Shown here: positions 1-6,424 of the stretch, piece after piece
Numbering within the stretch: the first letter of the stretch is position 1
Layout of the letters: every line of letters begins with the position of its first letter
From: a bacterium MnTg04
GTDB lineage: Bacteria; Pseudomonadota; Gammaproteobacteria; Steroidobacterales; MnTg04
Direction: 5' to 3'
Assembly (NCBI GenBank): GCA_008975185.1
Contig: BFAU01000222.1
Location: 1-10,429 of the forward strand
Length of the DNA stretch: 10,429 bases
Notes under the pieces: model-generated
Seen by the model: the letters and a program-made list of their open reading frames with translations, nothing else
Databases searched by the model: none
What the model was told of the DNA's origin: nothing
Position numbers and translations under genes: made by a program

Positions 1-722
1 CGCTGGAGGCGCCGCACCAACACGCCGGCGATAACCGGGCGTTCGGCGGCCAGCGCGGTTTCTTTTTCGACTATGGATGCCAGCACCAGCGCTTCATGGG
101 AGGTATCGAACGGCAACCCCGACGCTCGTCCCTGCCACGCCCGCTCCAGTCGCTCCTGCAAAGAGACATGGGCGCGGCGCAGAATATCGCTGGCCCGCTC
201 ACCACGCACAAAATGATAGGTCTCGGGCAGAAACTGCCCTTCCGGGTGCAATCCAGGCCGGCCGAATCTGTCCATCAGCGATTCCATTCCGCCAGCGAGA
301 TTTTCCTGGATGTCCTGCTCCAGCGCTTCTTCGGCGATCAGCGCGTTCAGCAATTCCATGACTGTCCAGCCCTCGATAATCGTGAAACTGCGCACCATCA
401 CATCACCCTGAACGAGTGTCCTGAGGAGGTCTTCAGCCGTCATCCCGGGTGCAAGCAGGTATTCACCGGCCTTGATCCGGGTCGCAGCGCCAGAGATGCG
501 TGCAGACAGCGCAAAGGCCCGCGGGCAACAAAGTATTTCTCTTTGCGCCAGCTCCCGAACCAGGCCAGCCAGGCTCAGTCCGGGGCTGACCAATAACACC
601 TCGCCGTCTTCATCTAGGCTCAGGCCCGTGTTCATGGCTCGGTCGACCAGGTACAGCGCGGATAACAGGCTCAGGGCGGCGAGCAATATCAGGATCGTCA
701 GGCCTTTCTGCAGACGACTCAT
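1..722 (-). CDS. mltG: Endolytic murein transglycosylase MltG, 3' end missing
   Basis: MltG (YceG family) cleaves nascent peptidoglycan glycan strands at the inner membrane and is thought to end their elongation. The 240 visible residues begin with a short cytoplasmic start and one membrane segment (about residues 7-26). The YceG domain follows, with EGQFLPETYHF at 161-171 and ASIVEKETA at 215-223. Glu219 in that last motif aligns with the catalytic glutamate of the family (E. coli Glu218). E. coli MltG is about 340 residues, so roughly the last 100 lie beyond the left edge. The ATG at 720-722 overlaps the pabC stop by 4 nt (ATGA), there is no clear ribosome binding site, and translation is probably coupled to pabC. 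The pabC-mltG order is the same as in E. coli (pabC-yceG-tmk-holB), so tmk and holB may follow outside the window, but that is inference. Confidence 0.93.
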   Translation of the reverse strand, partial: MSRLQKGLTILILLAALSLLSALYLVDRAMNTGLSLDEDGEVLLVSPGLSLAGLVRELAQREILCCPRAFALSARISGAATRIKAGEYLLAPGMTAEDLLRTLVQGDVMVRSFTIIEGWTVMELLNALIAEEALEQDIQENLAGGMESLMDRFGRPGLHPEGQFLPETYHFVRGERASDILRRAHVSLQERLERAWQGRASGLPFDTSHEALVLASIVEKETALAAERPVIAGVLVRRLQ

Positions 723-1558
723 GGCGCGACGCCCGCGGCCGACAAACTGGATTTCAGTGCCTGCTGGAGCCGCCTTGTCAGCGGGCCGGTAGCGCGGTTG
801 CGGTCGTCGACTTGCCGGACAGGCCAGATCATGATCAATGAATTGCTGACAAAAATTTCATCTGCCCGCGACAGATCGTCCAGGCTCACTGCCCGTTCCT
901 GTACCTCTATTTCCATTTGCGCGGCAATTTTCAGGATTTGTTTTCGCATTACACCGGCCACGCCTGAATATTCGAGACCCGGTGTAAGCAAAGCGCCGGA
1001 CCGCACCAGAAACAGATTGCTCATAGTGCCACAAACAACCCGGCCATCTGCATCCATCATCAGGCCTTCCGCAATATCCGGGTTGTCCCATTCTGCCCTG
1101 GCCAGTACCTGGTGCAATCTGTTCAAGGTTTTCAGCCCGGCGAGAACCGGGTCGTTTGCGAGACGCGTTTCGCAAAGCCGCACCGCTATGCCATCGCTGG
1201 CCCAGCTATCCGGATAATCCGGCCATGGATGCACGCTGACGATGCGGCGGATTTTTATTTTTTCGGGTTGACGGTAACCGCGCCCGCCGCTACCCCGGGT
1301 CAGGATCAGCTTGATCACCGCCCTGCCCTGACCCGGCAGCAAACCAAGAACTTCGCGGCGCAGTACACCCCGGTCGGGTATCGGCAAGCCGAGCCGGCCG
1401 GCGCCGTGGCTGAGCCGTTCGAGGTGTTCATCCAGCAAGGCGATGCGGCCGTCCGTAGCTGCCATGGTTTCGAACAGGCCATCGCCATATTGCAGACCAC
1501 GGTCGCCGGCGGGAACCGATTCGCAATCATGCCCGTCTATCATAAAGCGGACCGTCAC
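719..1558 (-). CDS. pabC: Aminodeoxychorismate lyase PabC
   Basis: PabC is a fold-type IV, PLP-dependent enzyme. It splits 4-amino-4-deoxychorismate into 4-aminobenzoate and pyruvate, the second step of the aminobenzoate branch of folate synthesis. At 279 residues it is of usual length for the family. Visible motifs are the N-terminal DRGLQYGDGLFET (19-31), TRGSGGRGY (87-95) and GLKTLNRL (141-148), where Lys143 should be the PLP-binding lysine. The C-terminal half has SNLFLV and the TPGLEYSGVAGVMR segment. The proposed start is GTG (1556-1558), directly after the pabB TGA. A GGGAG ribosome binding site (1567-1571) lies 8 nt upstream, and an ATG five codons downstream would leave out the first conserved strand. 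A branched-chain aminotransferase of the same fold is the main alternative, but the adjacent pabB and the RGSGGRGY motif favour PabC. Confidence 0.94.
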   Translation of the reverse strand: MTVRFMIDGHDCESVPAGDRGLQYGDGLFETMAATDGRIALLDEHLERLSHGAGRLGLPIPDRGVLRREVLGLLPGQGRAVIKLILTRGSGGRGYRQPEKIKIRRIVSVHPWPDYPDSWASDGIAVRLCETRLANDPVLAGLKTLNRLHQVLARAEWDNPDIAEGLMMDADGRVVCGTMSNLFLVRSGALLTPGLEYSGVAGVMRKQILKIAAQMEIEVQERAVSLDDLSRADEIFVSNSLIMIWPVRQVDDRNRATGPLTRRLQQALKSSLSAAGVAP

Positions 1559-2950
1559 TCAGACAGCTCCCAGCGCCAGGATTAGGCCCTTCGCTTTTGC
1601 CCGGCTTTCCGCAAGCTCTTCGCGGGCGATCGAATCCGCGACAATGCCGCTACCTGCCCGCAAGCTGATTCGATCGCCGTCTTGAACCAGGGTTCGAATC
1701 AGGATATTGAGGTCGGCGCTGCCATCGCGATTCAGATAACCCATCGAGCCGGTGTATGCGCCACGCGGTGCCCCTTCCAGTTGCGAGATGATCTCCATGC
1801 AGCGCACCTTCGGGCAACCGGTAATCGTGCCGCCTGGAAACATCGCCCTGATCACCTGCCCCGGCGTGACGTCCTCGCGCAGGCGGCCGCGCACGTTGGA
1901 AACAATGTGATGGACATGGGCATAGCTCTCCAGACCCATCATCTCGTCGACTTCGACCGAGCCCGGCCGGCACACCCGACCCAGGTCGTTGCGCTCAAGA
2001 TCGATCAGCATGATGTGCTCGGCCCTTTCCTTGGGATGACGAAGCAATTCCTCGCGCATCGCTGCGTCGTTCATCCGCCGATGATCGCGAGGGCGTGTCC
2101 CTGCGATCGGCCGCGACTCGGCATAGCCGTTGGAAATTTTCAGCAGGCGTTCCGGCGAAGAGCTGATGACGGTGTGATCCCGCCAGCGTGCCAAACCCGC
2201 GAACGGCGCCGGGTTGGCGCTGCACAAACGCCGGTACACCTGCGCCGGGTCGGTGCCCGGCAACAGTTCACCGCGCCACTGGCGTGACAGGTTGGCCTGG
2301 AAAATATCGCCCTCGTAAATAAAGCGCTTTGTGGTCTCCACCGCATCGAGATATGTCTGCTCAGGATCCTCCTGAAGCATTCCAGACAGCAGCGGCCCGG
2401 AGGATTGCTCGGGGCAGCCGCCGGCAAGATCCCTGGAAAGTTGTTCGAGAGACTGTTCGTGGCCTGCCTCCGCGACCAGGTACATCCGACCGAGTTTTCG
2501 ATCGTTGATGGCAGCCACCGGAATCCGGGTCGCGATGGCCACCGGCATGCCCGGGGCTGTCTGCAGGCGCAGGCCCGGCTCCACCTGGGCCGCCAGTTCG
2601 TAGCCCAGATACAGAAACCAGCCGCCGGTGAAAGGCAGCCTGGGTGTTTGTTCCGCTACCTGTTCCTTGCGCCAGGCGGTGTCGAGGGCAGACAGGAAAT
2701 CGCCTTTCCGGCCGTCATTGAGCCTGAACTGCGTATCGAGGACAATCGACTCGCGCGGGAACGCAAACAGAATATCGAAGCGGCCTTGCGCGGTCCCGGA
2801 CGCTGCGCTTTGCAACAGGTAGGGATAGCGTTCGGGGTTTTTTTGATGCAGCCACGCCAGGTCGACGCCGGTCGAAATGGTTTCAACATGGAAATGACGG
2901 TTGCTATCGCCACCGCCACGGACCGACTGACTGGCACTTCCGGAGATCAA
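1559..2950 (-). CDS. pabB: Aminodeoxychorismate synthase component I PabB
   Basis: PabB is the chorismate-binding subunit that aminates chorismate to 4-amino-4-deoxychorismate, using ammonia from a glutaminase partner (PabA/TrpG) not encoded in this window. The 463 residues match the family length. The N-terminal domain (about 20-180) is followed by the chorismate-binding domain with DIFQANLSR (215-223), SSSPERLL (263-270), PIAGTRPR (281-288), IDLERNDLGRV (316-326), FPGGTITGCPKVRCMEII (371-388) and GSGIVADS (433-440). The position that is the active-site Lys274 in E. coli PabB is Ala283 here, a residue more typical of anthranilate synthase TrpE. GCPKVR, the YTGSMGYLN segment and the adjacent pabC still favour PabB. 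The start is uncertain: the best candidate is TTG at 2948-2950, which overlaps the fabF stop by 4 nt (TTGA) and lacks a clear ribosome binding site. No ATG or GTG follows before the conserved region. Confidence 0.9.
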   Translation of the reverse strand: MISGSASQSVRGGGDSNRHFHVETISTGVDLAWLHQKNPERYPYLLQSAASGTAQGRFDILFAFPRESIVLDTQFRLNDGRKGDFLSALDTAWRKEQVAEQTPRLPFTGGWFLYLGYELAAQVEPGLRLQTAPGMPVAIATRIPVAAINDRKLGRMYLVAEAGHEQSLEQLSRDLAGGCPEQSSGPLLSGMLQEDPEQTYLDAVETTKRFIYEGDIFQANLSRQWRGELLPGTDPAQVYRRLCSANPAPFAGLARWRDHTVISSSPERLLKISNGYAESRPIAGTRPRDHRRMNDAAMREELLRHPKERAEHIMLIDLERNDLGRVCRPGSVEVDEMMGLESYAHVHHIVSNVRGRLREDVTPGQVIRAMFPGGTITGCPKVRCMEIISQLEGAPRGAYTGSMGYLNRDGSADLNILIRTLVQDGDRISLRAGSGIVADSIAREELAESRAKAKGLILALGAV

Positions 2951-4191
2951 TTGAGCTGTGCGAACACCAGCGTACCGTTCGTGCCACCGAATCCGAATGA
3001 GTTAGAAACTGCGACCCGCAGGTGCATCTCGCGCGCCTCGTTGGGAACATAGTCCAGATCGCATTCGGGATCGGCGTGTTCCAGGTTAATGGTGGGCGGT
3101 GCGACCTGGTCGCGTATCGCCAATATGCTGAATATCGCTTCGACGCCGCCTGCGGCCCCGAGCAAATGACCGGTCATCGATTTCGTAGAACTCACTGCCA
3201 GTCGGTAGGCATGGTCGCCAAAGGCCTGTTTGATCGCCTTGGTCTCGGCGATGTCGCCGAGCGGCGTCGATGTGCCGTGAGCATTGATGTAATCGACTTC
3301 ATCGGGGCTCAACTGGGCATCCGCCAACGCGTTTTCCATGCACAGGCTCGCGCCCTCGCCAGATTCCAGTGGCGCCGTCATGTGAAAGGCGTCCGCGCTC
3401 ATGCCAAAGCCGATCAATTCGACCAGGATATTGGCGCCACGCTGCTGTGCATGCTCCAGTTCTTCCAGCACCAAACAGCCGGCGCCGTCGGACAGGACAA
3501 ATCCATCCCGTTCGGCATCCCACGGCCGACTGGCCCTTTCCGGATCGTCGTTCCGGGTGGACAACGCGCGGGCTGAACAAAACCCGCCCAGACCCAACAC
3601 GGTTGCGGCCATTTCGCAACCACCGGCAACCATCACATCCGCATCGCCATACTGAATCATGCGCATCCCGAAACCAATGCAGTGGGTCGCGGTCGTACAC
3701 GCCGTAACCAGGGAGACGTTTGGCCCGGTCAGTTTGTTGCGGATGGACACGTGCCCAGCCACCATATTGATGATGCTGGACGGGATGAAAAACGGCGATA
3801 TTTTTCTCGGCTTGCCCGTTTCGATGTACTTGCCATGGCTTGCCTCGATCGTTTCCAGGCCGCCAATACCGGCGCCAACTGCGACGCCGATTCGATGCCG
3901 GTTTTCGTCCGTGATTTCCAGCCCGGAATCGACGATTGCCTGTTCCGATGCCGCGATACCGTAATGGATGAACGGATCCATTTTTTTCGCGTCTTTCGGA
4001 TCGATGAAATCGCCAATATCGAAGTCCCGCACCGGACCGCCGATATGCGTCGTAAACAGGCTGGTATCCATGCGCGTGATCAGGCCGATGCCGCTTTTGC
4101 CGGACACGATGGTCTGCCACGCGTCACTCACCGTATTGCCCACGGGAGAAACGATGCCCAAACCGGTGACTACTACTCGACGCTTGGCCAA
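2947..4191 (-). CDS. fabF: Beta-ketoacyl-ACP synthase II FabF
   Basis: FabF is the cytoplasmic condensing enzyme that adds two carbons from malonyl-ACP to acyl-ACP during fatty acid elongation. With the TTG start at 4189-4191 the protein is 414 residues, against 413 in E. coli, and begins MAKRRVVVTGLG as the family does. The thiolase-fold active site is complete: Cys165 in TACTTATH, His305 in NAHGTSTPLGD, Lys337 and His342 in STKSMTGHLLGAAGG. The C-terminal NSFGFGGTNG loop is also present. The TTG has an AGGTGA ribosome binding site 4 nt upstream. A longer reading from ATG at 4242 would add 17 unconserved residues (MDRPWLVIR and so on), and that ATG sits in the loop of a strong stem, so it is unlikely. 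The gene follows acpP after 72 nt and overlaps pabB by 4 nt. Confidence 0.96.
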   Translation of the reverse strand: MAKRRVVVTGLGIVSPVGNTVSDAWQTIVSGKSGIGLITRMDTSLFTTHIGGPVRDFDIGDFIDPKDAKKMDPFIHYGIAASEQAIVDSGLEITDENRHRIGVAVGAGIGGLETIEASHGKYIETGKPRKISPFFIPSSIINMVAGHVSIRNKLTGPNVSLVTACTTATHCIGFGMRMIQYGDADVMVAGGCEMAATVLGLGGFCSARALSTRNDDPERASRPWDAERDGFVLSDGAGCLVLEELEHAQQRGANILVELIGFGMSADAFHMTAPLESGEGASLCMENALADAQLSPDEVDYINAHGTSTPLGDIAETKAIKQAFGDHAYRLAVSSTKSMTGHLLGAAGGVEAIFSILAIRDQVAPPTINLEHADPECDLDYVPNEAREMHLRVAVSNSFGFGGTNGTLVFAQLN

Positions 4192-4195
4192 TTCT

Positions 4196-4201
4196 TCACC
4201 T
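4196..4201 (-). promoter_or_regulatory. Ribosome binding site deciding the fabF TTG start
   Basis: AGGTGA on the minus strand ends 4 nt before the TTG at 4191. With the family-typical N-terminus that follows the TTG, it supports an unusual start codon over the in-frame ATG 51 nt upstream, which has no such site. Confidence 0.6.
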
Positions 4202-4226
4202 GCAAAAACAGAAGTTCTTATGACGA

Positions 4227-4251
4227 GCCACGGCCTGTCCATGGCCGCGGC
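4227..4251 (-). other. Stem-loop between acpP and fabF
   Basis: Read on the minus strand, GCCGCGGCC and GGCCGTGGC flank the 7 nt loop ATGGACA. This makes a 9 bp stem with eight Watson-Crick pairs and one G-U pair. On the opposite strand the wobble becomes an A-C mismatch, which fits a structure formed in the acpP-fabF transcript. It begins about a dozen bases after the acpP stop. A T5 run follows only some 17 nt later, so it is not a classical intrinsic terminator. A partial attenuator, or a 3' structure that protects or processes acpP mRNA and lets it exceed fabF mRNA, is more likely; that role is inference. Confidence 0.55.
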
Positions 4252-4263
4252 ATGACACCACGA

Positions 4264-4506
4264 TCAGGAGTCAGTATTTTTTTCTTTGACGTAATCGATA
4301 GCCAGTTGAACGGTGGTGATTTTCTCGGCCTCTTCATCGGGAATTTCGCAATCGAATTCCTCTTCCAGCGCCATCACCAACTCGACGGTATCCAGAGAAT
4401 CCGCACCAAGGTCGTCGACGAAAGACGCTTCGTTGGTAACTTCTTCGACCTTGACGCCCAACTGCTCGGCGACAATCTGTTTTACCTGTTCTTCAATTTT
4501 GCTCAT
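4264..4506 (-). CDS. acpP: Acyl carrier protein AcpP
   Basis: AcpP carries growing acyl chains as thioesters on a phosphopantetheine arm and is the shared substrate of FabD, FabF and FabG encoded around it. It is 80 residues and strongly acidic, as usual (E. coli 78). The four-helix fold is recognisable from SKIEEQVKQIVAEQLGV, and the arm attaches at Ser37 in the invariant GADSLD motif (34-39). Helix II continues as TVELVMALEEEF, and the recognition acids after Ser37 are present. The ATG at 4504-4506 has a GAGGA ribosome binding site about 10 nt upstream. Unlike the other fab genes here it is flanked by real gaps on both sides: a candidate promoter region of 151 bp upstream and a stem-loop before fabF. 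This fits a need for higher expression than its neighbours. Confidence 0.98.
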   Translation of the reverse strand: MSKIEEQVKQIVAEQLGVKVEEVTNEASFVDDLGADSLDTVELVMALEEEFDCEIPDEEAEKITTVQLAIDYVKEKNTDS

Positions 4507-4536
4507 TGTGTGCTCGTCCTCGTCAGAAAATCGGTA

Positions 4537-4561
4537 CCGCAGGCTGGCAAGCCCGCTGCGG
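4537..4561 (-). other. Hairpin in the acpP leader
   Basis: CCGCAG and CTGCGG form a 6 bp stem around a 13 nt loop that could add a few inner G-C pairs. If the candidate -10 at 4568-4573 is used, transcription would begin near 4561, putting this hairpin at or very near the 5' end of the acpP mRNA. Such 5' stems can shield a transcript from decay. A T4 run follows six bases later, but weakly, so an attenuator is possible though not convincing. Confidence 0.35.
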
Positions 4562-4567
4562 CTGTTT

Positions 4568-4596
4568 ATTGTATTTAAATGTCTTGGGGCAATCTA
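4568..4596 (-). promoter_or_regulatory. Candidate sigma-70 promoter for acpP
   Basis: On the minus strand TACAAT (4568-4573) matches the -10 consensus at five of six positions and lies in an A/T-rich stretch that stands out from the GC-rich surroundings. With a 17 nt spacer the -35 element would be TAGATT (4591-4596), a weak three-of-six match. Predicted initiation near 4561 gives a leader of about 55 nt before acpP. A weak -35 overlapped by a palindrome suggests regulation, but no start site can be shown from sequence. Confidence 0.4.
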
Positions 4597-4607
4597 GCAA
4601 GATTACC
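4588..4607. promoter_or_regulatory. 20 bp imperfect palindrome upstream of acpP, possible operator
   Basis: GGCAATCT-AGCA-AGATTACC consists of two 8 bp arms with one mismatch around a 4 bp centre. It overlaps the proposed -35 element of the acpP promoter. It does not resemble the FadR (TGGT...ACCA) or FapR sites I know. It could equally be a small hairpin in a fabG-acpP read-through transcript, since the mismatch is a G-T wobble on the minus strand; no T-run follows to make it a terminator. Confidence 0.35.
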
Positions 4608-4657
4608 GATTTTACATGGATTTCACGTCGTTTCTATGTCTTTACCCGCGATTGGGC

Positions 4658-5410
4658 TCAGGCCATGTACATCCCGCCATTGACATTCAGCGTTTCACCG
4701 GTGATATAGCCCGCCGACGGCGAAGCCAGGAAGCCAACCGCAGCGGCAATATCCTCCACGGTCCCCAGCCGCGTCAGCGGCACCTGGTCGATCAAAGCCT
4801 GGCGTTGCTGGTCAGTCATTGCGCGGGTCATGTCGGTTTCGATAATCCCGGGCGCAACTGTATTGACGGTGATGTTGCGCGATCCGATCTCCCGGGCCAG
4901 CGCCTTGCTAAAGCCGATCATGCCCGCCTTGGCAGCCGCATAGTTGCTCTGGCCGGCGTTGCCCATCAAGCCGACCACCGACGAAATATTGATGATCCTG
5001 CCATCCCTCGCTTTCATCATGCCCCGCAGACAGGCTTTGCTCATCCGGTAAACGGAGCTGAGGTTGGTATTGATAATCTCATCCCATTCGTCGCTTTTCA
5101 TGCGCAGCAACAGGTTATCGCGGGTAATACCGGCACTATTGACCAGGATCGCCGGTGCGCCCTCGTTCTCGACGACATCGCCGATCAAGCGATCGACGGA
5201 ATCCTGATCCGCCACATCGAGTACCGCTCCGCGCCCGCTGACGCCCGCTTGCTCCAGCGTGGCGCTGATGGCGTCTGCGCCTTGCTGCGAAGTTGCCGTG
5301 CCGACAACCGTGGCCCCGAGTTCGCCGAGCCGCAACGCGATGGCCTGCCCGATGCCACGCGTTGCACCGCTTACTAGGGCGGTTTTTCCCTGCAGAATTT
5401 TTTCACTCAT
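4658..5410 (-). CDS. fabG: 3-oxoacyl-ACP reductase FabG
   Basis: FabG is the NADPH-dependent short-chain dehydrogenase that reduces 3-ketoacyl-ACP to 3-hydroxyacyl-ACP in each round of fatty acid elongation. The 250 residues start MSEKILQGKTALVSG and show the nucleotide-binding GATRGIG (15-21), NSAGITRD (91-98), and the catalytic residues Asn116 (NTNLSS), Ser144 (NISSVVG), Tyr157 and Lys161 (SNYAAAKAG). The C-terminus is the usual GETLNVNGGMYM type. The ATG at 5408-5410 overlaps the end of fabD by 8 nt (ATGAGTGA), so the two are probably translationally coupled. An in-frame ATG further upstream at 5464 lies deep in fabD and would add an unconserved, basic and aromatic extension, so it was rejected. 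The order fabD-fabG-acpP matches E. coli and supports the specific FabG call over a generic reductase. Confidence 0.97.
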   Translation of the reverse strand: MSEKILQGKTALVSGATRGIGQAIALRLGELGATVVGTATSQQGADAISATLEQAGVSGRGAVLDVADQDSVDRLIGDVVENEGAPAILVNSAGITRDNLLLRMKSDEWDEIINTNLSSVYRMSKACLRGMMKARDGRIINISSVVGLMGNAGQSNYAAAKAGMIGFSKALAREIGSRNITVNTVAPGIIETDMTRAMTDQQRQALIDQVPLTRLGTVEDIAAAVGFLASPSAGYITGETLNVNGGMYMA

Positions 5411-6353
5411 TTCCGCTTCCCGTTGCTGTTTTTTCCAGTGCCAAGTGCAGGCTTGCCGCATCATAAACCGGATACATACCCATCCCGCGATCGATCCGGC
5501 GATTCAGACCGGCAAGAACCTTGCCGGGCCCGCATTCCAGCAGACTGTCCACGCCATGACCCGCCATGTATTGTACGCACTCGACCCAGCGTACCGGCAA
5601 GAAAAGTTGTCTGACCAACGCGCCGCGAATTTCCGCCGCTGAGCCGCACACTTTTGCCTCGACATTTTGCACGACCGGCAGCGTGGGGGCATGGAATTCG
5701 ACTGTTTCAAGCCGCTGAGCCAATTTGTCGGCCGCGCCCTGCATCAGGGCACAATGGGACGGAACGCTGACCGGCAAAGGGATGGTCTTGCGCGCTCCCA
5801 TTTGCTTCGCTTTGGCGATCGCCCGTTCGACCGCCGCCGCCTGACCGGCGATGACGACCTGGCCCGGCGAGTTGAAGTTCACCGCGGAAACTACTTCGTC
5901 ACCGGCAACCTCGCTACAGGCCTGAATCACCCGTTCGTCATCGAGCCCCAGGATCGCGGCCATGGCGCCGCTGCCTTTGGGGACCGCCTCCTGCATCGCC
6001 TGACCGCGGTACTCGACCAGTTTCACGGCATCGCCAAAATCGATCACGCCGGCGCACACCAGCGCCGTGTACTCACCGAGGCTGTGACCTGCCATCATGC
6101 TCGCGGGCCGACCGTCAAGCTGTTGCCAGAGACGAAATACGGCAACGCCGGCCGCCAGCAGCGCCGGCTGGGTCACCGGAGTCTGATTGAGCTTTTCCTC
6201 AGGGCCTTGCTGGCTGACCAGCCACAGGTCATAGCCCAGCGTCGCGGAAGCCTCGGCGAATGACTCTTTCACGACGGGGTGCGCGTCGGCAAGGTCGGCG
6301 AGCATGCCAACCGCCTGCGAGCCTTGCCCCGGAAAAACATATGCCAGCGACAT
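5403..6353 (-). CDS. fabD: Malonyl-CoA:ACP transacylase FabD
   Basis: FabD transfers malonate from coenzyme A to the acyl carrier protein, supplying the extender unit for fatty acid synthesis. The 316 residues compare with 309 in E. coli. The N-terminal AYVFPGQGSQAVGM (4-17) is typical. The nucleophile is Ser91 in GHSLGEYTAL (89-98), with Arg116 in VEYRGQAMQ for the malonyl carboxylate and His200 in VPSHCALM as the general base. The GPGKVLAGLNRRI segment is near the C-terminus. The ATG at 6351-6353 has a strong AGGAGAA ribosome binding site (6361-6367), showing it is not simply coupled to rrtA upstream. Its stop overlaps fabG by 8 nt. The gene normally follows fabH in related clusters, but here the upstream neighbour on the same strand is rrtA. 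Confidence 0.97.
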   Translation of the reverse strand: MSLAYVFPGQGSQAVGMLADLADAHPVVKESFAEASATLGYDLWLVSQQGPEEKLNQTPVTQPALLAAGVAVFRLWQQLDGRPASMMAGHSLGEYTALVCAGVIDFGDAVKLVEYRGQAMQEAVPKGSGAMAAILGLDDERVIQACSEVAGDEVVSAVNFNSPGQVVIAGQAAAVERAIAKAKQMGARKTIPLPVSVPSHCALMQGAADKLAQRLETVEFHAPTLPVVQNVEAKVCGSAAEIRGALVRQLFLPVRWVECVQYMAGHGVDSLLECGPGKVLAGLNRRIDRGMGMYPVYDAASLHLALEKTATGSGNE

Positions 6354-6424
6354 GATTCAATTCTCCTGATGCGTTGCGCTATCGTGGCCCAACGCGGTAA
6401 AGCGCGGCAACGAAAAACGCCCAA

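Noticed and set aside
1559..2950. Reading the chorismate enzyme as anthranilate synthase TrpE because of the PIAGT motif
   Set aside because: Length, the GCPKVR and YTGSMGYLN segments and the abutting pabC fit PabB better. The alanine is reported as a finding instead.
4205..4251. Intrinsic terminator after acpP
   Set aside because: The stem is strong, but the T5 run lies about 17 nt past it, and fabF follows directly with its own ribosome binding site.
3682..4578. Long open frame of 298 codons on the plus strand across fabF and acpP
   Set aside because: It is antisense to two strongly conserved genes with complete active sites, has no homology I recognise, and long antisense frames are common in GC-rich coding DNA.
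4616..5377. Open frame of 253 codons on the plus strand opposite fabG
   Set aside because: It is antisense to fabG, whose catalytic residues are all in place, and its translation shows no protein family features.
6354..6424. Promoter or terminator between rrtA and fabD
   Set aside because: TTGGGC with TTTACC at 17 nt is too weak a match, and the short inverted repeats (GTTGC/GCAAC, CGCG/CGCG) have long loops and no T-run.
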